From positions 124,001-188,000 of the forward strand of contig NZ_JXKM01000004.1 in the NCBI RefSeq assembly GCF_001885905.1: DNA of 64,000 bases. Direction: 5' to 3'. Origin of the DNA: Enterococcus devriesei. Its GTDB lineage: Bacteria; Bacillota; Bacilli; Lactobacillales; Enterococcaceae. Shown in pieces: positions 17,768 to 27,155 of this stretch. A model generated the notes under the pieces. The model saw only the letters and a list, made by a program, of their open reading frames with translations, was not told where the DNA came from and did no database searches. Position numbers and translations under genes: made by a program. The first letter of the stretch is position 1; each line of letters begins with the position of its first letter.

Positions 17768-18601
17768 TTAACGAAAGGGATTATAAAAGCGTCCACCGTT
17801 GATCCGCAATAAATAAATTCCAATCAAACATAAGACAATCACCAACAACAGAGCAAGATAATCATTTCTTTTCAGCGGCTTAGCCAACAGCCACGTCCGA
17901 CCCTTTTTCTTGCCGAAGCGTCGCAATTCCATCGCCGAAGAAATAGTCTCGATTCGTTCCAAACTTGAAAAAATCAAGGGAATCGCAATCGTCAGATTTC
18001 CTCGTATCCGTTTGGATAGAGCCGCTTTTTTTGACAGTTCGTTTCCACGTGCTTGTTGTGCTTTAGAAATCGTTCGAAAATCTTCTTGGATATCAGGAAT
18101 GTAACGCAACGCCAACGAAAAAGCATAGGCTATCTTGTATGACCCGCCCACTCGATGAATGCTTGACGCCAATTCACTGGGATTGGTGGTCAAAATAAAA
18201 ATCAAACCTGGTGGAATGGTCACAAAATACTTGATTAAGAGATTCAGTTCATAAAACAATTGTTCTTGCGTTAACGTATAACGACCGATCCCCTCAAAAA
18301 TTACATGGCGAGACCCATAGATCGTCACGCCGTATTCCGGTGCAAAAAGATAAACCGTCAGCAAATTCAATACAGAGAAGAACGCAATAAATTTTAAGAC
18401 AAAAGAAATCTCACGATAGGAAATTTTGGCGATTCGAAAAAGAATCGCGGAAAAAACCGCCAGAGCAATCAGAAAACGTGTGTCATATGAAATCATTCCG
18501 ACGATTGAAATCATTAAGAAGCTAAGCATTTTAGTGAAGCCGCTAAGCTGATGAATCGGTGTTTTTTTAGGCAGATAGCCAATTACATTATTTGCTTCCA
18601 T
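17768..18601 (-). CDS. Energy-coupling factor transporter transmembrane protein EcfT
   Basis: 277 residues with several membrane segments and the cytoplasmic coupling motifs typical of EcfT (AQQARG and a later SSAMELRRFG, variants of the two Ala-Arg-Gly signatures). It links the substrate-binding S component to the ATPases. ATG 18601 is chosen, behind GAGGAGGA, so the start overlaps the end of the ATPase gene by 14 bases. It is the last gene of the T-box-controlled operon, a dedicated ECF module in which S, A and T are encoded together. Confidence 0.87.
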   Translation of the reverse strand: MEANNVIGYLPKKTPIHQLSGFTKMLSFLMISIVGMISYDTRFLIALAVFSAILFRIAKISYREISFVLKFIAFFSVLNLLTVYLFAPEYGVTIYGSRHVIFEGIGRYTLTQEQLFYELNLLIKYFVTIPPGLIFILTTNPSELASSIHRVGGSYKIAYAFSLALRYIPDIQEDFRTISKAQQARGNELSKKAALSKRIRGNLTIAIPLIFSSLERIETISSAMELRRFGKKKGRTWLLAKPLKRNDYLALLLVIVLCLIGIYLLRINGGRFYNPFR

Positions 18602-20276
18602 GAGAATCCTCCTCATGCTGGATAAAGGCGGACACATAGCCGGTAGCATCCGCGATCTGATTCTTTTTCGCTAACCGATATAAACTTGTTTCTCTTAAAC
18701 TAGCGGAAGTCACCAGTTCCGACGATGAAAGCACACTTGTTGGTGCTTCGTCGGCAATGATTTGACCGTCTTTTAAAACGATGGTTCGCTGAGTATGCTC
18801 TAACATCAGATGCATATCATGAGTAATCATTAAAATCGTGATGCCCTGCTGATTTAATTGCCGTAAGAAGGTCATCATCTCATTATAATGATAATAATCT
18901 TGTCCAGCGGTTGGTTCATCTAGTATTAATAATTGTGGTTCTAAAACTAAAATTGCCGCAATCGCTACTCGCCGTTTTTGACCGTGGCTCAATGCCGAGA
19001 TTGGCCAATTGCGGAATTCATACAGTCCACAAACTTTCAAAGTTTCTATAACTTTTTCCTCAATCACTTCAGGAACTGCCCCACGATTGACTAAGCCTAA
19101 AGCTACTTCTTCGTAGATCATATTTTTAGAGAGCATTTGATTGCTGTTTTGCAATACATACCCTATTTTATCAGCTCGCTCTTTGATACTTTCGTCCGTT
19201 AGTACTTGACCTTGCCACAACAATTGACCCTCTTGTAGAGGATAAAAGCCCGTAATCAAATTAGACAAAGTAGATTTACCTGCTCCGTTATGTCCAACTA
19301 AACTGACCATTTCACCTTGATATAGCGTTAGGTCGACACCTTTAATGACCGGTTCAGTGCCAAAACCAAAAGTAATATTCCGTAAGACCAGTAACGGAAC
19401 TTGCTGCGAAGGTGTTTGGCGAAATTGACTGTGCGTGTGAGCCAATGCTGCGGCGATTTCTGGAGAAACCAACTGGTCCACATCGGTTAAATCGGCGAAA
19501 TCAGTTAAGGAAATGCCTGCTCGTTTCAACGCCGTGATATAGAGCGGTTCGCGAATGCCATGCTTGGCTAATAGATCACTCCGCAATAATTCGGTTGGTG
19601 TTAAGTCCGCAATAATCTGACCCTCATCAAGTAAAATGATGCGGTCGATGGGCGCCGCCAAAACCTCTTCTAAACGATGCTCAATAATAACCGTGGTAAA
19701 TTGCTGGGTTTGATAAAGCTGATGGATCATTTGGATCGCTTCGTAACCAGTTTGCGGATCGAGATTAGCCAGCGGTTCATCAAAAAGTAGAATCGGTGTC
19801 TCATCAATCAAGACGCCCGCCATCGTTACCCTTTGCTTTTGTCCACCAGATAAATCTTGCGGCCGCTTTCTTAAATGTGTCATCAAATCCGTTTTTTGGG
19901 CCCAATAGTCCACCGCCTTTTGCATCGCCGGCTGCTCAATCATTTCATTTTCCAATGAAAAGGCGATATCCTCTGCTACCGTCAAGCCAACAAATTGACT
20001 GTCGGTATCTTGCAGTACCGTTCCAACATCTAACGAAAGATCATAAATGGATGACTCACTGAAGTTCTTACCATTGATTGTCAGTGAACCGCTAAAGGTG
20101 CCTTTTTCATTTTGTGGGATGATTCCATTTAGACATTTTCCTAGAGTTGACTTGCCAGAACCGCTGCTACCCATCAGCAAAATCTTTTCTCCTTGTTTGA
20201 TCGTCAAATTGATCTGCTTTAAGGTCGGTTCGGCCTGACTATCATATTGAAATGTAAAATCACGAAACTCGATCAT
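18588..20276 (-). CDS. Duplicated ATP-binding protein of ECF transporter
   Basis: 562 residues, two ABC ATPase domains in one chain. Domain 1 has Walker A GSSGSGKST, signature LSGGQKQR and Walker B ILLFDEPLANLD; domain 2 has GHNGAGKST, a deviant signature LSHGQKRR and LLILDEPTAGQD. Fused EcfA pairs of this kind accompany UPF0397-type S components in enterococci and lactobacilli. The first domain begins at MIEFRDFTF. It is encoded 18 bases after the S component and overlaps ecfT by 14 bases. The His in the second signature suggests the two ATP sites are not equal. Confidence 0.9.
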   Translation of the reverse strand: MIEFRDFTFQYDSQAEPTLKQINLTIKQGEKILLMGSSGSGKSTLGKCLNGIIPQNEKGTFSGSLTINGKNFSESSIYDLSLDVGTVLQDTDSQFVGLTVAEDIAFSLENEMIEQPAMQKAVDYWAQKTDLMTHLRKRPQDLSGGQKQRVTMAGVLIDETPILLFDEPLANLDPQTGYEAIQMIHQLYQTQQFTTVIIEHRLEEVLAAPIDRIILLDEGQIIADLTPTELLRSDLLAKHGIREPLYITALKRAGISLTDFADLTDVDQLVSPEIAAALAHTHSQFRQTPSQQVPLLVLRNITFGFGTEPVIKGVDLTLYQGEMVSLVGHNGAGKSTLSNLITGFYPLQEGQLLWQGQVLTDESIKERADKIGYVLQNSNQMLSKNMIYEEVALGLVNRGAVPEVIEEKVIETLKVCGLYEFRNWPISALSHGQKRRVAIAAILVLEPQLLILDEPTAGQDYYHYNEMMTFLRQLNQQGITILMITHDMHLMLEHTQRTIVLKDGQIIADEAPTSVLSSSELVTSASLRETSLYRLAKKNQIADATGYVSAFIQHEEDSHGSK

Positions 20277-20294
20277 TTTTCCACTGTCCTCACA

Positions 20295-20846
20295 CTATCT
20301 TTCTTTATTCAGACTGCCTTTTTTCGTTTTAGTTTGGGCGTAAGCCTTGAGTAAAATGACACCGATGATTCCTGTAACAATCGCATTTGTCACACCGGCT
20401 ACGACTCCTTGCGTAAAGACTTTGCTTGGTGCCTCGGCATAGATCAAAATATCACCAACTGGAGCAATCACGACCCACGTAACTAAGTTCGCGATCGTTT
20501 CTCCTACAATAAAAGTAATCATTTCTTTTTTACCAAAAATTCCTTCATTGATTGGAATTCGTTTCGTCAATAAACCGAAGAAGACACCTAGAAAACCAGA
20601 AGCAACGATCCACGACCACCAAGCCCCATAAGTCGTCAAATCTCCTAACGCGTGTCCGATAAAGCCCGCTAACCCCGCCACAATAGGTCCATAAACAACA
20701 CCAAGTAATGCTAAGAAAGGATAAGCCGTCGCGATATCCGTATTAGGAATGCCCGTCGGTATCGTCACAAAGCGCTTCAAGATGAAAAAAACAGCCGCCC
20801 CGATTCCAATTGCTACAATATGTTTTACTGTAAATTTACTATTCAT
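20295..20846 (-). CDS. ECF transporter S component, UPF0397 family
   Basis: 183 residues with five or six membrane segments. The N-terminus TVKHIVAIGIGAAVFFIL and the motif TIPTGIPNTDIATAY are characteristic of UPF0397 substrate-binding subunits. This branch has been linked to uptake of a methionine precursor on the basis of methionine-responsive leaders, which fits the T-box upstream here. ATG 20846 stands behind AAGGAGGAAAACAA. It works with the fused ATPase and EcfT encoded next. Substrate is inferred, not shown. Confidence 0.87.
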   Translation of the reverse strand: MNSKFTVKHIVAIGIGAAVFFILKRFVTIPTGIPNTDIATAYPFLALLGVVYGPIVAGLAGFIGHALGDLTTYGAWWSWIVASGFLGVFFGLLTKRIPINEGIFGKKEMITFIVGETIANLVTWVVIAPVGDILIYAEAPSKVFTQGVVAGVTNAIVTGIIGVILLKAYAQTKTKKGSLNKER

Positions 20847-20867
20847 TTGTTTTCCTCCTTAGAATTA

Positions 20868-21716
20868 TTAATTATTTTCAACTTTTGTCAATTCAATCGT
20901 CCACTCATTACCGGTCCCAATTTTATATACCCCTGAAAAAGAATCAAGATTGATACCCAGTCCGACATTCAGCACAGAGTTAATATAAAGCACTGCTTCT
21001 TTCGGTACTACTTGGGCAAAGGAACGACCAAACACCACTTCGTCTTGATAGCGCAATACATCTTTGAAATATATTTTTACTAATAAGTTCTGCCCATAGT
21101 CCACTTGCCACGTTTTGAAAAACTCCAATGGAATGTTCGTCCAAAGCGAACCAAAACGAATATCGGTAATATCGATGGTACCGGTAATCTTTTGCTCATC
21201 TTGTTGTGGAGCAGTCAATGGGAAAGTTACAAGATCCGTTAGAGAAATAATCTCACCTAACTCGGTAAAAGCGACCTTTCCACTGGCCAAACGTGCTCCA
21301 TTATATACATAAACATCCCGGCCATGAAAGGTGTGACTCTCAGAAGATCCCGGTAATCGTTGACTTTCTTCATCAATCTGACGCAGCTCTTTGATGCCTA
21401 CATACTGAGCTAGGTAAGTTAATGTCCCGTTATCCGGTGTGATCACATATTGACCGCCTTTAAGCTCCGCTGCCACACTACGGCGAGTCGAGCCCACGCC
21501 AGGATCTACTACTGACACAAAAACCGTACCTGCTGGCCAATAACTAACCGTCTGCAACAGCCGATAACTCGCATCATGGATATTATAAGGCTCAATTTCA
21601 TGAGTTAGATTATTGATCGTCAAGTTGGGCTCGACTTGATAAGCCACCCCATACATGGCATTGACCGCCCCATCTTGTAAGCCAAAATCCGTTTGCAGTA
21701 CTAAAAAATTTGCCAT
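20868..21716 (-). CDS. SAM hydroxide adenosyltransferase (SAM hydrolase) family protein
   Basis: 282 residues of the DUF62/fluorinase-like family, which cleaves S-adenosylmethionine with a hydroxide to give adenosine and methionine. Typical motifs are present: LQTDFGLQDGAVNAMYGV, SVVDPGVGS, VITPDNGTLT and the HGRDV segment. The open frame extends upstream into the leader, but ATG 21716 with GGGTGGAAG before it gives the family's usual N-terminus MANFLVLQTDFG. It is the first gene after the T-box and is followed 21 bases later by the ECF S component. Its place suggests methionine salvage or control of SAM pools. Confidence 0.87.
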   Translation of the reverse strand: MANFLVLQTDFGLQDGAVNAMYGVAYQVEPNLTINNLTHEIEPYNIHDASYRLLQTVSYWPAGTVFVSVVDPGVGSTRRSVAAELKGGQYVITPDNGTLTYLAQYVGIKELRQIDEESQRLPGSSESHTFHGRDVYVYNGARLASGKVAFTELGEIISLTDLVTFPLTAPQQDEQKITGTIDITDIRFGSLWTNIPLEFFKTWQVDYGQNLLVKIYFKDVLRYQDEVVFGRSFAQVVPKEAVLYINSVLNVGLGINLDSFSGVYKIGTGNEWTIELTKVENN

Positions 21717-21844
21717 AACTCTTCCACCCTTCATTATTTTTCCTTCATGGAATCGAATATTGAATCGGATTAACATCCCCTCATTTAATAAACGAGCCAT
21801 AATCTTTATGAATGAATCTTCTTTGAAAAAGAGACAAAGAGAAC

Positions 21845-22066
21845 AAAAAAATACCCTCAGCAAAAAATTGCTAAGGGCATTTAACATGCGTTACCACCTT
21901 TAATCGTACAGCCTTCACAGACTCTACCTTTATCAGTACCCAAACATCGGAGACTGTGCCTTGTTAACGGGGGCATCCGTATTTCCTTAAAGATTCGGGA
22001 AATCCACTCAAAAGCCATTTTCAAATGATCTACTTGCATCCTCTCTCACCACAACGAGGACTCTCT
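21845..22066 (-). ncRNA. T-box leader, probably methionine-responsive
   Basis: On the minus strand the leader starts with AGAGAGTCCTCG and GGTGAGAGAGGAT (stem I AG-bulge and apical loop), then TGAAAATGGCTTTTGAG, where ATG is the likely specifier codon. The T-box core AAGGTGGTAACGC is near 21890-21900, followed by the terminator TGCCCTTAGCAA / TTGCTGAGGGTA and seven T (21845-21882). Uncharged tRNA-Met would stabilise the antiterminator and allow transcription of the SAM hydrolase and ECF genes. Architecture is clear; the specifier is read by eye. Confidence 0.85.
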
Positions 22067-22072
22067 TAGGCT

Positions 22073-22101
22073 AAGTATGATTATTTTACTTTCTTTTTCA
22101 A
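22073..22101 (-). promoter_or_regulatory. Promoter of T-box operon
   Basis: TTGAAA (22101-22096), a 16-17 base spacer and ATACTT/CATACT near 22078-22073, placed just before the start of the T-box leader. Confidence 0.5.
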
Positions 22102-22279
22102 TGTGTTTCATTCATTTGCAAAATCATAGCAGAGAAGCCCAAGCTTGTCAAACACAGATTATCTTCATCAAATTAAACATGCTTAGACTGTAATTCTTCA
22201 CGATATCTTTTTTTATTTACAGCGATTAAATAACTTTTCCAACAAACAAACCAGTCCATAACTTCGCTAAAAATATGAA

Positions 22280-22480
22280 CTAAAACTGTACTCCTCGACT
22301 TGCCCATTCAAATCTATCAGTGACCATCCGTTTTCTCTGCTTATCAAAAACACTTGGAAATAAATAGCTTCTTAACCATTCCACTTCACTACGTTTGTTA
22401 GGATTGACCATCCAATCACTGGTTCTAGTTAGCTTCTTTAAGCGTTTTTGTAATTCGATTCTTTCATTAAGTGTCATCAT
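22280..22480 (-). CDS. Small hypothetical protein
   Basis: 66 residues, very basic and polar, beginning MMTLNERIELQKRL and containing TSDWMVNPNKRSEVEWLRSYLFP. No membrane segment or known motif is recognised. ATG 22480 is preceded by AGGAGGATT, a strong ribosome site, which supports a real gene; the longer open frame upstream has none. It stands alone between the T-box operon and the DUF1456 gene. Function unknown. Confidence 0.55.
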   Translation of the reverse strand: MMTLNERIELQKRLKKLTRTSDWMVNPNKRSEVEWLRSYLFPSVFDKQRKRMVTDRFEWASRGVQF

Positions 22481-22616
22481 AATCCTCCTAGAACAATCCT
22501 TGTTTTCTTTTAAAATAACCTTTCGATTGAAGCGCTTGTGGCTCGTTAAAGTTATTATATCCAAAGAGGAATTTTCTTTATATTCGATTTTTTTTGAATA
22601 TGCAAAATAAAAAAAA

Positions 22617-22653
22617 CTTTACTACACTCATTTTAAAAATGACTGTGGTAAAG
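22617..22653 (-). terminator. Intrinsic terminator after DUF1456 gene
   Basis: On the minus strand, arms CTTTACCACAGTCATTTT and AAAATGAGTGTAGTAAAG are followed by eight T. Confidence 0.75.
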
Positions 22654-22692
22654 GTGTCCATTATGTTAATAATAGGTTACTTAGCTCTGCAA

Positions 22693-23205
22693 CTAGTCCT
22701 CACGATAGCACAACGCCAGGCCTTTTAAAAAATTGCGAGCGTATTTGTCGCCACAAGGTTTAAAGTTACGATGACCTTCTTTTCTAAGAATGGCGCCCAG
22801 CTCACCTTTTGAAGGATAGACCCCGGCTTCTGCCATAATATCCAGCATATCATCACTAGTTAATTGCAAGGCGATCTTGACCTTTTTCAATAAAATATTG
22901 TTGATATGGCGGATTTGATTGCTTTTTAATTGGGGCGCTTCGGCGGATTTATTTTTTTGTGGGCCGCGTTTCAAAATGATAAAACCGTTCAAAAAGCTAT
23001 CGAAGACTTGATTATTGATTGGTTTTACGTACGTATTTTTTTCGAATTCGTCTTGTTCTTCGGCTTGGTTCGCGATTTTCTTCAACATGTCTTTCTCTTC
23101 TTCTTTGGTAACGGTCAAGCCGCCTAATTCGAAAGCTTTAACGATATCGGTATCTTTGATATCTAAGGCGTAACGCAAACGTAGTAATAGATCGTTATTA
23201 TTCAT
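22693..23205 (-). CDS. DUF1456 (YehS) family protein
   Basis: 170 residues with two copies of the DUF1456 helical repeat: LLLRLRYALDIKDTDIVKAFELGGL near residues 5-30, and ILLKKVKIALQLTSDDMLDIMAEAG near 100-125. A basic linker with RGPQKNKSAE joins them, and the C-terminus is FRNFKPCGDKYARNFLKGL-like. ATG 23205 is chosen (GGAGGAACTC before it). The family is widespread in bacteria and has no assigned function. It is monocistronic with a terminator on each side. Confidence 0.85.
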   Translation of the reverse strand: MNNNDLLLRLRYALDIKDTDIVKAFELGGLTVTKEEEKDMLKKIANQAEEQDEFEKNTYVKPINNQVFDSFLNGFIILKRGPQKNKSAEAPQLKSNQIRHINNILLKKVKIALQLTSDDMLDIMAEAGVYPSKGELGAILRKEGHRNFKPCGDKYARNFLKGLALCYRED

Positions 23206-23245
23206 GAGTTCCTCCACTTTTCTGATTGTTCTACTATAACACAAA

Positions 23246-23288
23246 AAAGACTAGCACCTCATTCTTTCGAACGTCGGAGCTAGTCTTT
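23246..23288 (-). terminator. Intrinsic terminator after WxL adhesin gene
   Basis: AAAGACTAGC / GCTAGTCTTT arms with a T-run on the minus strand, four bases past the WxL gene stop. Confidence 0.75.
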
Positions 23289-23292
23289 GTTA

Positions 23293-25308
23293 TTATTGTG
23301 GCGCATTGGATAAGGTCCAACGCAGAGTCGCTTGATAAGTGCCCGTCTCTACTTGCTTAGCATCGGTGATACTTAACTTTGTCTCAGCTGCTAGATTTTC
23401 ACTGACTGAATGATCCAAATTGGGCTTGCCAGTTTTATCGAACGTCAACTTACCATCAGAAGTTACGGTGCCATTCAAAAGCCCTTGTGCTCCTTGAGCA
23501 GAAGCAAAATCGATCTTGCCGGCGATCGGCTTTTTACCATTTGAAAAATCACTTAAAGCAACCGATAAACTCCATGGTGTTTTTCCATCCGTCGGAAAGC
23601 GTTCATCGGTAATCTTGATGCCCTCATTGTTTTCGCTGACTAGTTGAAAACTAGGATCTTGACTAAATTGCGATAGATCTTTTTTCCCGAATTGAAGATC
23701 TGGGACTTGATCTAATGTCAAATACCCGCTGACATTGACTATAATTTTAGTAAAAACATCTTCCTGCCCAGGAATTCTGATCGTAATGACGTGCTTCCCT
23801 ACAGATAAGCCTTGCAGGTTCACTCCATCAGTGATCACCATTTTGCTAAAGTCACCTTGTCCATCGGCTCCCTCGACATCGGTTCCCTCGTAATCAGTTG
23901 TAACGATCTTTAATTTAATTGGCTGATCTTTGAAGATCGTCAGTTCATTTCCCACTGCATGGCCATCTTCTGTGGTTAAATGAATCGTCGGCAATTTAGG
24001 CGTGGGATGATTAGGCGCGCTAGTACCCGGCCAGTTGCTCGTATCAAATTGATTCCTTTTTGCCATGTCTAAATTTAATTCCGATTGAATCTCAATGTCA
24101 CCGCCAGCTACGTAACTAGAATGCATTACATTGGCCCCAGCACTGCCTACAAGAATATTTCCCTTTGGAACAAGCAATGAACCATAAAATTTTGCGGCAA
24201 TGATTGAGACTTGACTCGCGTTCGGAAATGAATGGATGATGCGGTTTCCTAATGCTTCAATCGTCGTGTCCCCCGTGACCGTCAAGTGGTTGTTCCAATC
24301 CCACGTAAAGGTGCCACTCGTTTGCCAATTAAAAATCAAATACGGCAATTGCTTGGATGAAGCACCTTGATAATTAATCTCGAACTCATCATCGGCTCGA
24401 AAAAGATTCATATCTAAAATGATAATGGGAACAGCTGAGCTGGTATAGTTGCGAAGATCAAGGCTGATCTGATGGACTGTCTTGGCTTTAGTCGTATCTT
24501 GGACTACTGTTTGAGTGGCCTTGATTGCCGTATCTGAAACAGCAACCCCTTTATCTTGGGTCAGACTTTGATACTTTTCACTGACACTGATTAAATTATT
24601 TTGCGTGGTTGACTGCCAATTATCAGCGGTAATCCCATTATCTTGAAAAGCTTGGAGTTGATCGGCAGAATGAACTGATTTTTTAGCTGCGGGAATTTTA
24701 GCTCCGCCATTCTTTACGATCAGCTTTTGATTTGGAAACGCACTAGACTGGGCTAAATTATTGGCTAATGTATCATTGATGGTATTGGCTACCACTGTGA
24801 CATTTTCTTTAGGATCACCCGTTAATTTCAAACCGCCAGTGGTTAGATTGCTGCCGAAATAATTTGGCCAGCCATTTTTCCCAGTAATCGTATTAGCGCC
24901 CATATAGCCTGTCACGTTTTGCTGACCAATTGTTAAGGTTCCGCCAGCAAAAGCGGTGAATTCTGTACCGACTCCTAAAGGATAGCTAGACAGCTCTCGC
25001 GGATTGACCAAGCCTGATGCGTCAACCAATCCGCGTTTTTCAGGTTTAATGGTCTTCTCTGGTGATTTTACCGAGGAACTGGTACTTGTTTGGCTGGAGG
25101 ACTCCGCTGTTTCATCACTCTTAGATCGAGTAGTTGCTGGCGAATCTTCCGTTGAAGAATTCATCAAAGTCTCCTGTGTCGCGGAATCAGCAGTCATGGT
25201 TGTTTGAGTCGCAGTTTCAGTACTGGAAAACGCTTGAACGGTGGAAGTAAAAAGAGTGCCTCCAACTAATAGGAAAAGCAGAAAGGCCAGCCGATTTTTT
25301 CTGTTCAT
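23293..25308 (-). CDS. WxL-domain surface protein with choice-of-anchor A adhesin-like domain
   Basis: 671 residues. A signal peptide (to about residue 26, ending VQAFS) is followed by a Ser/Thr-rich linker, then a large beta domain of the choice-of-anchor A type (about residues 100-420; AFAGGTLTIGQQNVTGYMG, and GNILVGSAGANVMHSSYVAGG near its end). A short Ig-like module with KIIVNVSG follows. The C-terminal WxL domain has both motifs, TPWSLSVALSDF and TLRWTLSNAPQ at the very end. WxL proteins attach non-covalently to peptidoglycan. Its ATG overlaps the stop of the DUF916 protein by one base (TAATG), so adhesin and partner are made together. Confidence 0.88.
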   Translation of the reverse strand: MNRKNRLAFLLFLLVGGTLFTSTVQAFSSTETATQTTMTADSATQETLMNSSTEDSPATTRSKSDETAESSSQTSTSSSVKSPEKTIKPEKRGLVDASGLVNPRELSSYPLGVGTEFTAFAGGTLTIGQQNVTGYMGANTITGKNGWPNYFGSNLTTGGLKLTGDPKENVTVVANTINDTLANNLAQSSAFPNQKLIVKNGGAKIPAAKKSVHSADQLQAFQDNGITADNWQSTTQNNLISVSEKYQSLTQDKGVAVSDTAIKATQTVVQDTTKAKTVHQISLDLRNYTSSAVPIIILDMNLFRADDEFEINYQGASSKQLPYLIFNWQTSGTFTWDWNNHLTVTGDTTIEALGNRIIHSFPNASQVSIIAAKFYGSLLVPKGNILVGSAGANVMHSSYVAGGDIEIQSELNLDMAKRNQFDTSNWPGTSAPNHPTPKLPTIHLTTEDGHAVGNELTIFKDQPIKLKIVTTDYEGTDVEGADGQGDFSKMVITDGVNLQGLSVGKHVITIRIPGQEDVFTKIIVNVSGYLTLDQVPDLQFGKKDLSQFSQDPSFQLVSENNEGIKITDERFPTDGKTPWSLSVALSDFSNGKKPIAGKIDFASAQGAQGLLNGTVTSDGKLTFDKTGKPNLDHSVSENLAAETKLSITDAKQVETGTYQATLRWTLSNAPQ

Positions 25309-26345
25309 TACGCCTCATCCTTTGCTTGTCTGCCTTTTTTACGGCCTAATAAGAAAACCAATAGCAATAAAATGATTAAGACTAAGACACCGATAATGAC
25401 ATACAACCATAAATTATTGGATTGCTCTGGTGTATCAACTGATTTTTCATTGATGGTCTGAGCTTCCAATTGAGCGATCGTGAAGTCTCGTTCAAATTTC
25501 CATTCTTGTGTACCAGAAGTTGCGACTAAAGCCAAATGATAATCCCCCGCTTCAAGCGGTTCCTTCTGCCAATCAATGGCGAAATCATAATTAGAGTTTG
25601 GCGCCATTTCTTGATTGTACTTCTTCGTTTCTTTAAAAACGTTATCGTCGCCTTTTTTATAGATCTTGGCATCCACTGTCATGGAGCCAAAGGCTTGTGG
25701 TTCGATATTTTGTAAATTAGCTAAGACCGCGGTGTGTTCATCAGACAATCCAGCTTTGACATCATTTAATTTTAATTTTGGTGTGATGTTTTGATCAGGA
25801 TTTTCTGTCAATGCTAGACCGAGCACTAAAGAATATTTATTTTTCACCGTCAGCATTTGCCCTTCACTAGATGACGAATCGGCGGTATCATCAGAAAGTT
25901 TTTCCGCGTAAAAACCACCCATGATCGTCCCACTGAAGGCTTCCTTTGGTGCTGTTAGAGTAAATTTGACATCCTTCGTTTCATTGGCTGCCAGCTCCAC
26001 TTCTTGCGGACTAGAAACAAGCTGTGTCACATCATATTTAGCAGTATCATCACGCTTTACCGTTTGATCACTATAATCGATCTGACCATTATTATTAGTA
26101 AACGCAGGATTGGGCGAAATTTTGATTTTGATCGCTTGATTCTCTAAATTCTTTACCTTTAAAGTCAGTTCTTGGCTTTGATCAGGGATCACTTTCAGAT
26201 TAAAATAGCTAGCATCACCAATTTGATTTTCGGGCTGGACCGCATCGATAGTAAAGCCTGCACCAGCTGCTTCAGCAGAAACTGTGGTCATAAAACTGAT
26301 CATCATCAAAAAAACAGCGGCTAACACTAATCCTATTTTTTTCAT
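25308..26345 (-). CDS. WxL-interacting protein, DUF916/DUF3324
   Basis: 345 residues: signal peptide (about 1-26, ending SAEA), the DUF916 peptidoglycan-binding domain (FTIDAVQPENQI near residue 33 to about 150), the DUF3324 host-binding domain (about 165-290), then a membrane segment (LWLYVIIGVLVLIILLLLVFLLG) and a basic tail. Such proteins pair with WxL proteins at the cell surface. ATG 26345 is used, behind AAAGGGGAG. A terminator separates it from the small WxL gene upstream; read-through would give a three-gene transcript. Confidence 0.9.
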   Translation of the reverse strand: MKKIGLVLAAVFLMMISFMTTVSAEAAGAGFTIDAVQPENQIGDASYFNLKVIPDQSQELTLKVKNLENQAIKIKISPNPAFTNNNGQIDYSDQTVKRDDTAKYDVTQLVSSPQEVELAANETKDVKFTLTAPKEAFSGTIMGGFYAEKLSDDTADSSSSEGQMLTVKNKYSLVLGLALTENPDQNITPKLKLNDVKAGLSDEHTAVLANLQNIEPQAFGSMTVDAKIYKKGDDNVFKETKKYNQEMAPNSNYDFAIDWQKEPLEAGDYHLALVATSGTQEWKFERDFTIAQLEAQTINEKSVDTPEQSNNLWLYVIIGVLVLIILLLLVFLLGRKKGRQAKDEA

Positions 26346-26410
26346 ATTGTTCTCCCCTTTATTGATTCTCTCTCTTTTCATCTTAGTCAAAAATAATCTG
26401 TTTTACAAAA

Positions 26411-26434
26411 AATCGAACGCACAAAGCGTTCGAT
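26411..26434 (-). terminator. Intrinsic terminator inside WxL operon
   Basis: ATCGAACGC / GCGTTCGAT hairpin followed on the minus strand by six T, between the small WxL gene and the DUF916 gene. It may reduce expression of the distal genes relative to the abundant small WxL protein. Confidence 0.75.
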
Positions 26435-26462
26435 TAACGAAAATTTAGCGAGCTTGATCCAC

Positions 26463-27155
26463 TTATTTTGCTGGAGCTGCAGTTGGTATATTGGCTAATG
26501 TCCAGTTCACATCAGCTTGGTAAGTCCCAGCAACGATATTTTTATTTGCGTTGGCAGCAACGGTCAAATCGCCAGAAGCTACATCGAAGTTGTTGGCAAA
26601 AGTTCCTTCGTTAACAGCCGCATTGATCAAAGTCGCTGCTTGATCATTCACAATTGTTTTAACTGGTGCTTTGGTTGCGATTCCGTCAGTCGCATCAGCT
26701 GAAGGAGATAATGTCATAGTTACACCATCGATTTTTTTGCTACTGTCGGCAAGATTCGTAAAATCACTTCTTGATACGGAGAGTTTCCAACCAGCGTTCG
26801 TTCCGCGGTAGTCAGAAACAGTGATTTTTTGATTGCTATTTCCATCTTTAGACGCGTTCGAAAGTTTTCCATCAAACAAATTCAAATGAACTTCCTTTGA
26901 AAAGTCAGCAACCTTTGGATTTGTACCGTTATCGTTAGCAAAATGCAAGTCAGGTACTTGATCTAACCGTAGTTGACCGGGTTCGATGGCGAATTCAGCT
27001 TTAGAATTTGCAGCTACTGAATCGTTGGTCGCATCATATCCGGCCCCTAGTGTCCCTGCGTTGATAGTTTCAGCCGCAAAAACATTCGTACTTGCTAAGC
27101 CTAGTGAAGCTAGGACGATCGTTGAAGTCATAAGTGTGGCTAACATTTTTTTCAT
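26463..27155 (-). CDS. Small WxL-domain surface protein
   Basis: 230 residues. Signal peptide to about residue 28 (VFAAE), then almost entirely a WxL domain with DQVPDLHFAN, the first WxL motif GWKLSVSRSDFT and the second DVNWTLANIP close to the C-terminus. Ala/Asn/Thr-rich composition fits an abundant surface protein. It has its own terminator and lies divergent to the second DUF916 gene, sharing about 280 bases of regulatory DNA. Start ATG 27155 stands behind AAGGAGG. Confidence 0.9.
   Translation of the reverse strand: MKKMLATLMTSTIVLASLGLASTNVFAAETINAGTLGAGYDATNDSVAANSKAEFAIEPGQLRLDQVPDLHFANDNGTNPKVADFSKEVHLNLFDGKLSNASKDGNSNQKITVSDYRGTNAGWKLSVSRSDFTNLADSSKKIDGVTMTLSPSADATDGIATKAPVKTIVNDQAATLINAAVNEGTFANNFDVASGDLTVAANANKNIVAGTYQADVNWTLANIPTAAPAK

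Noticed and set aside
21717-21887. 57-residue N-terminal extension of the SAM hydrolase frame
   Set aside because: It runs back through the spacer toward the T-box terminator; ATG 21716 has a ribosome site and matches the family start.
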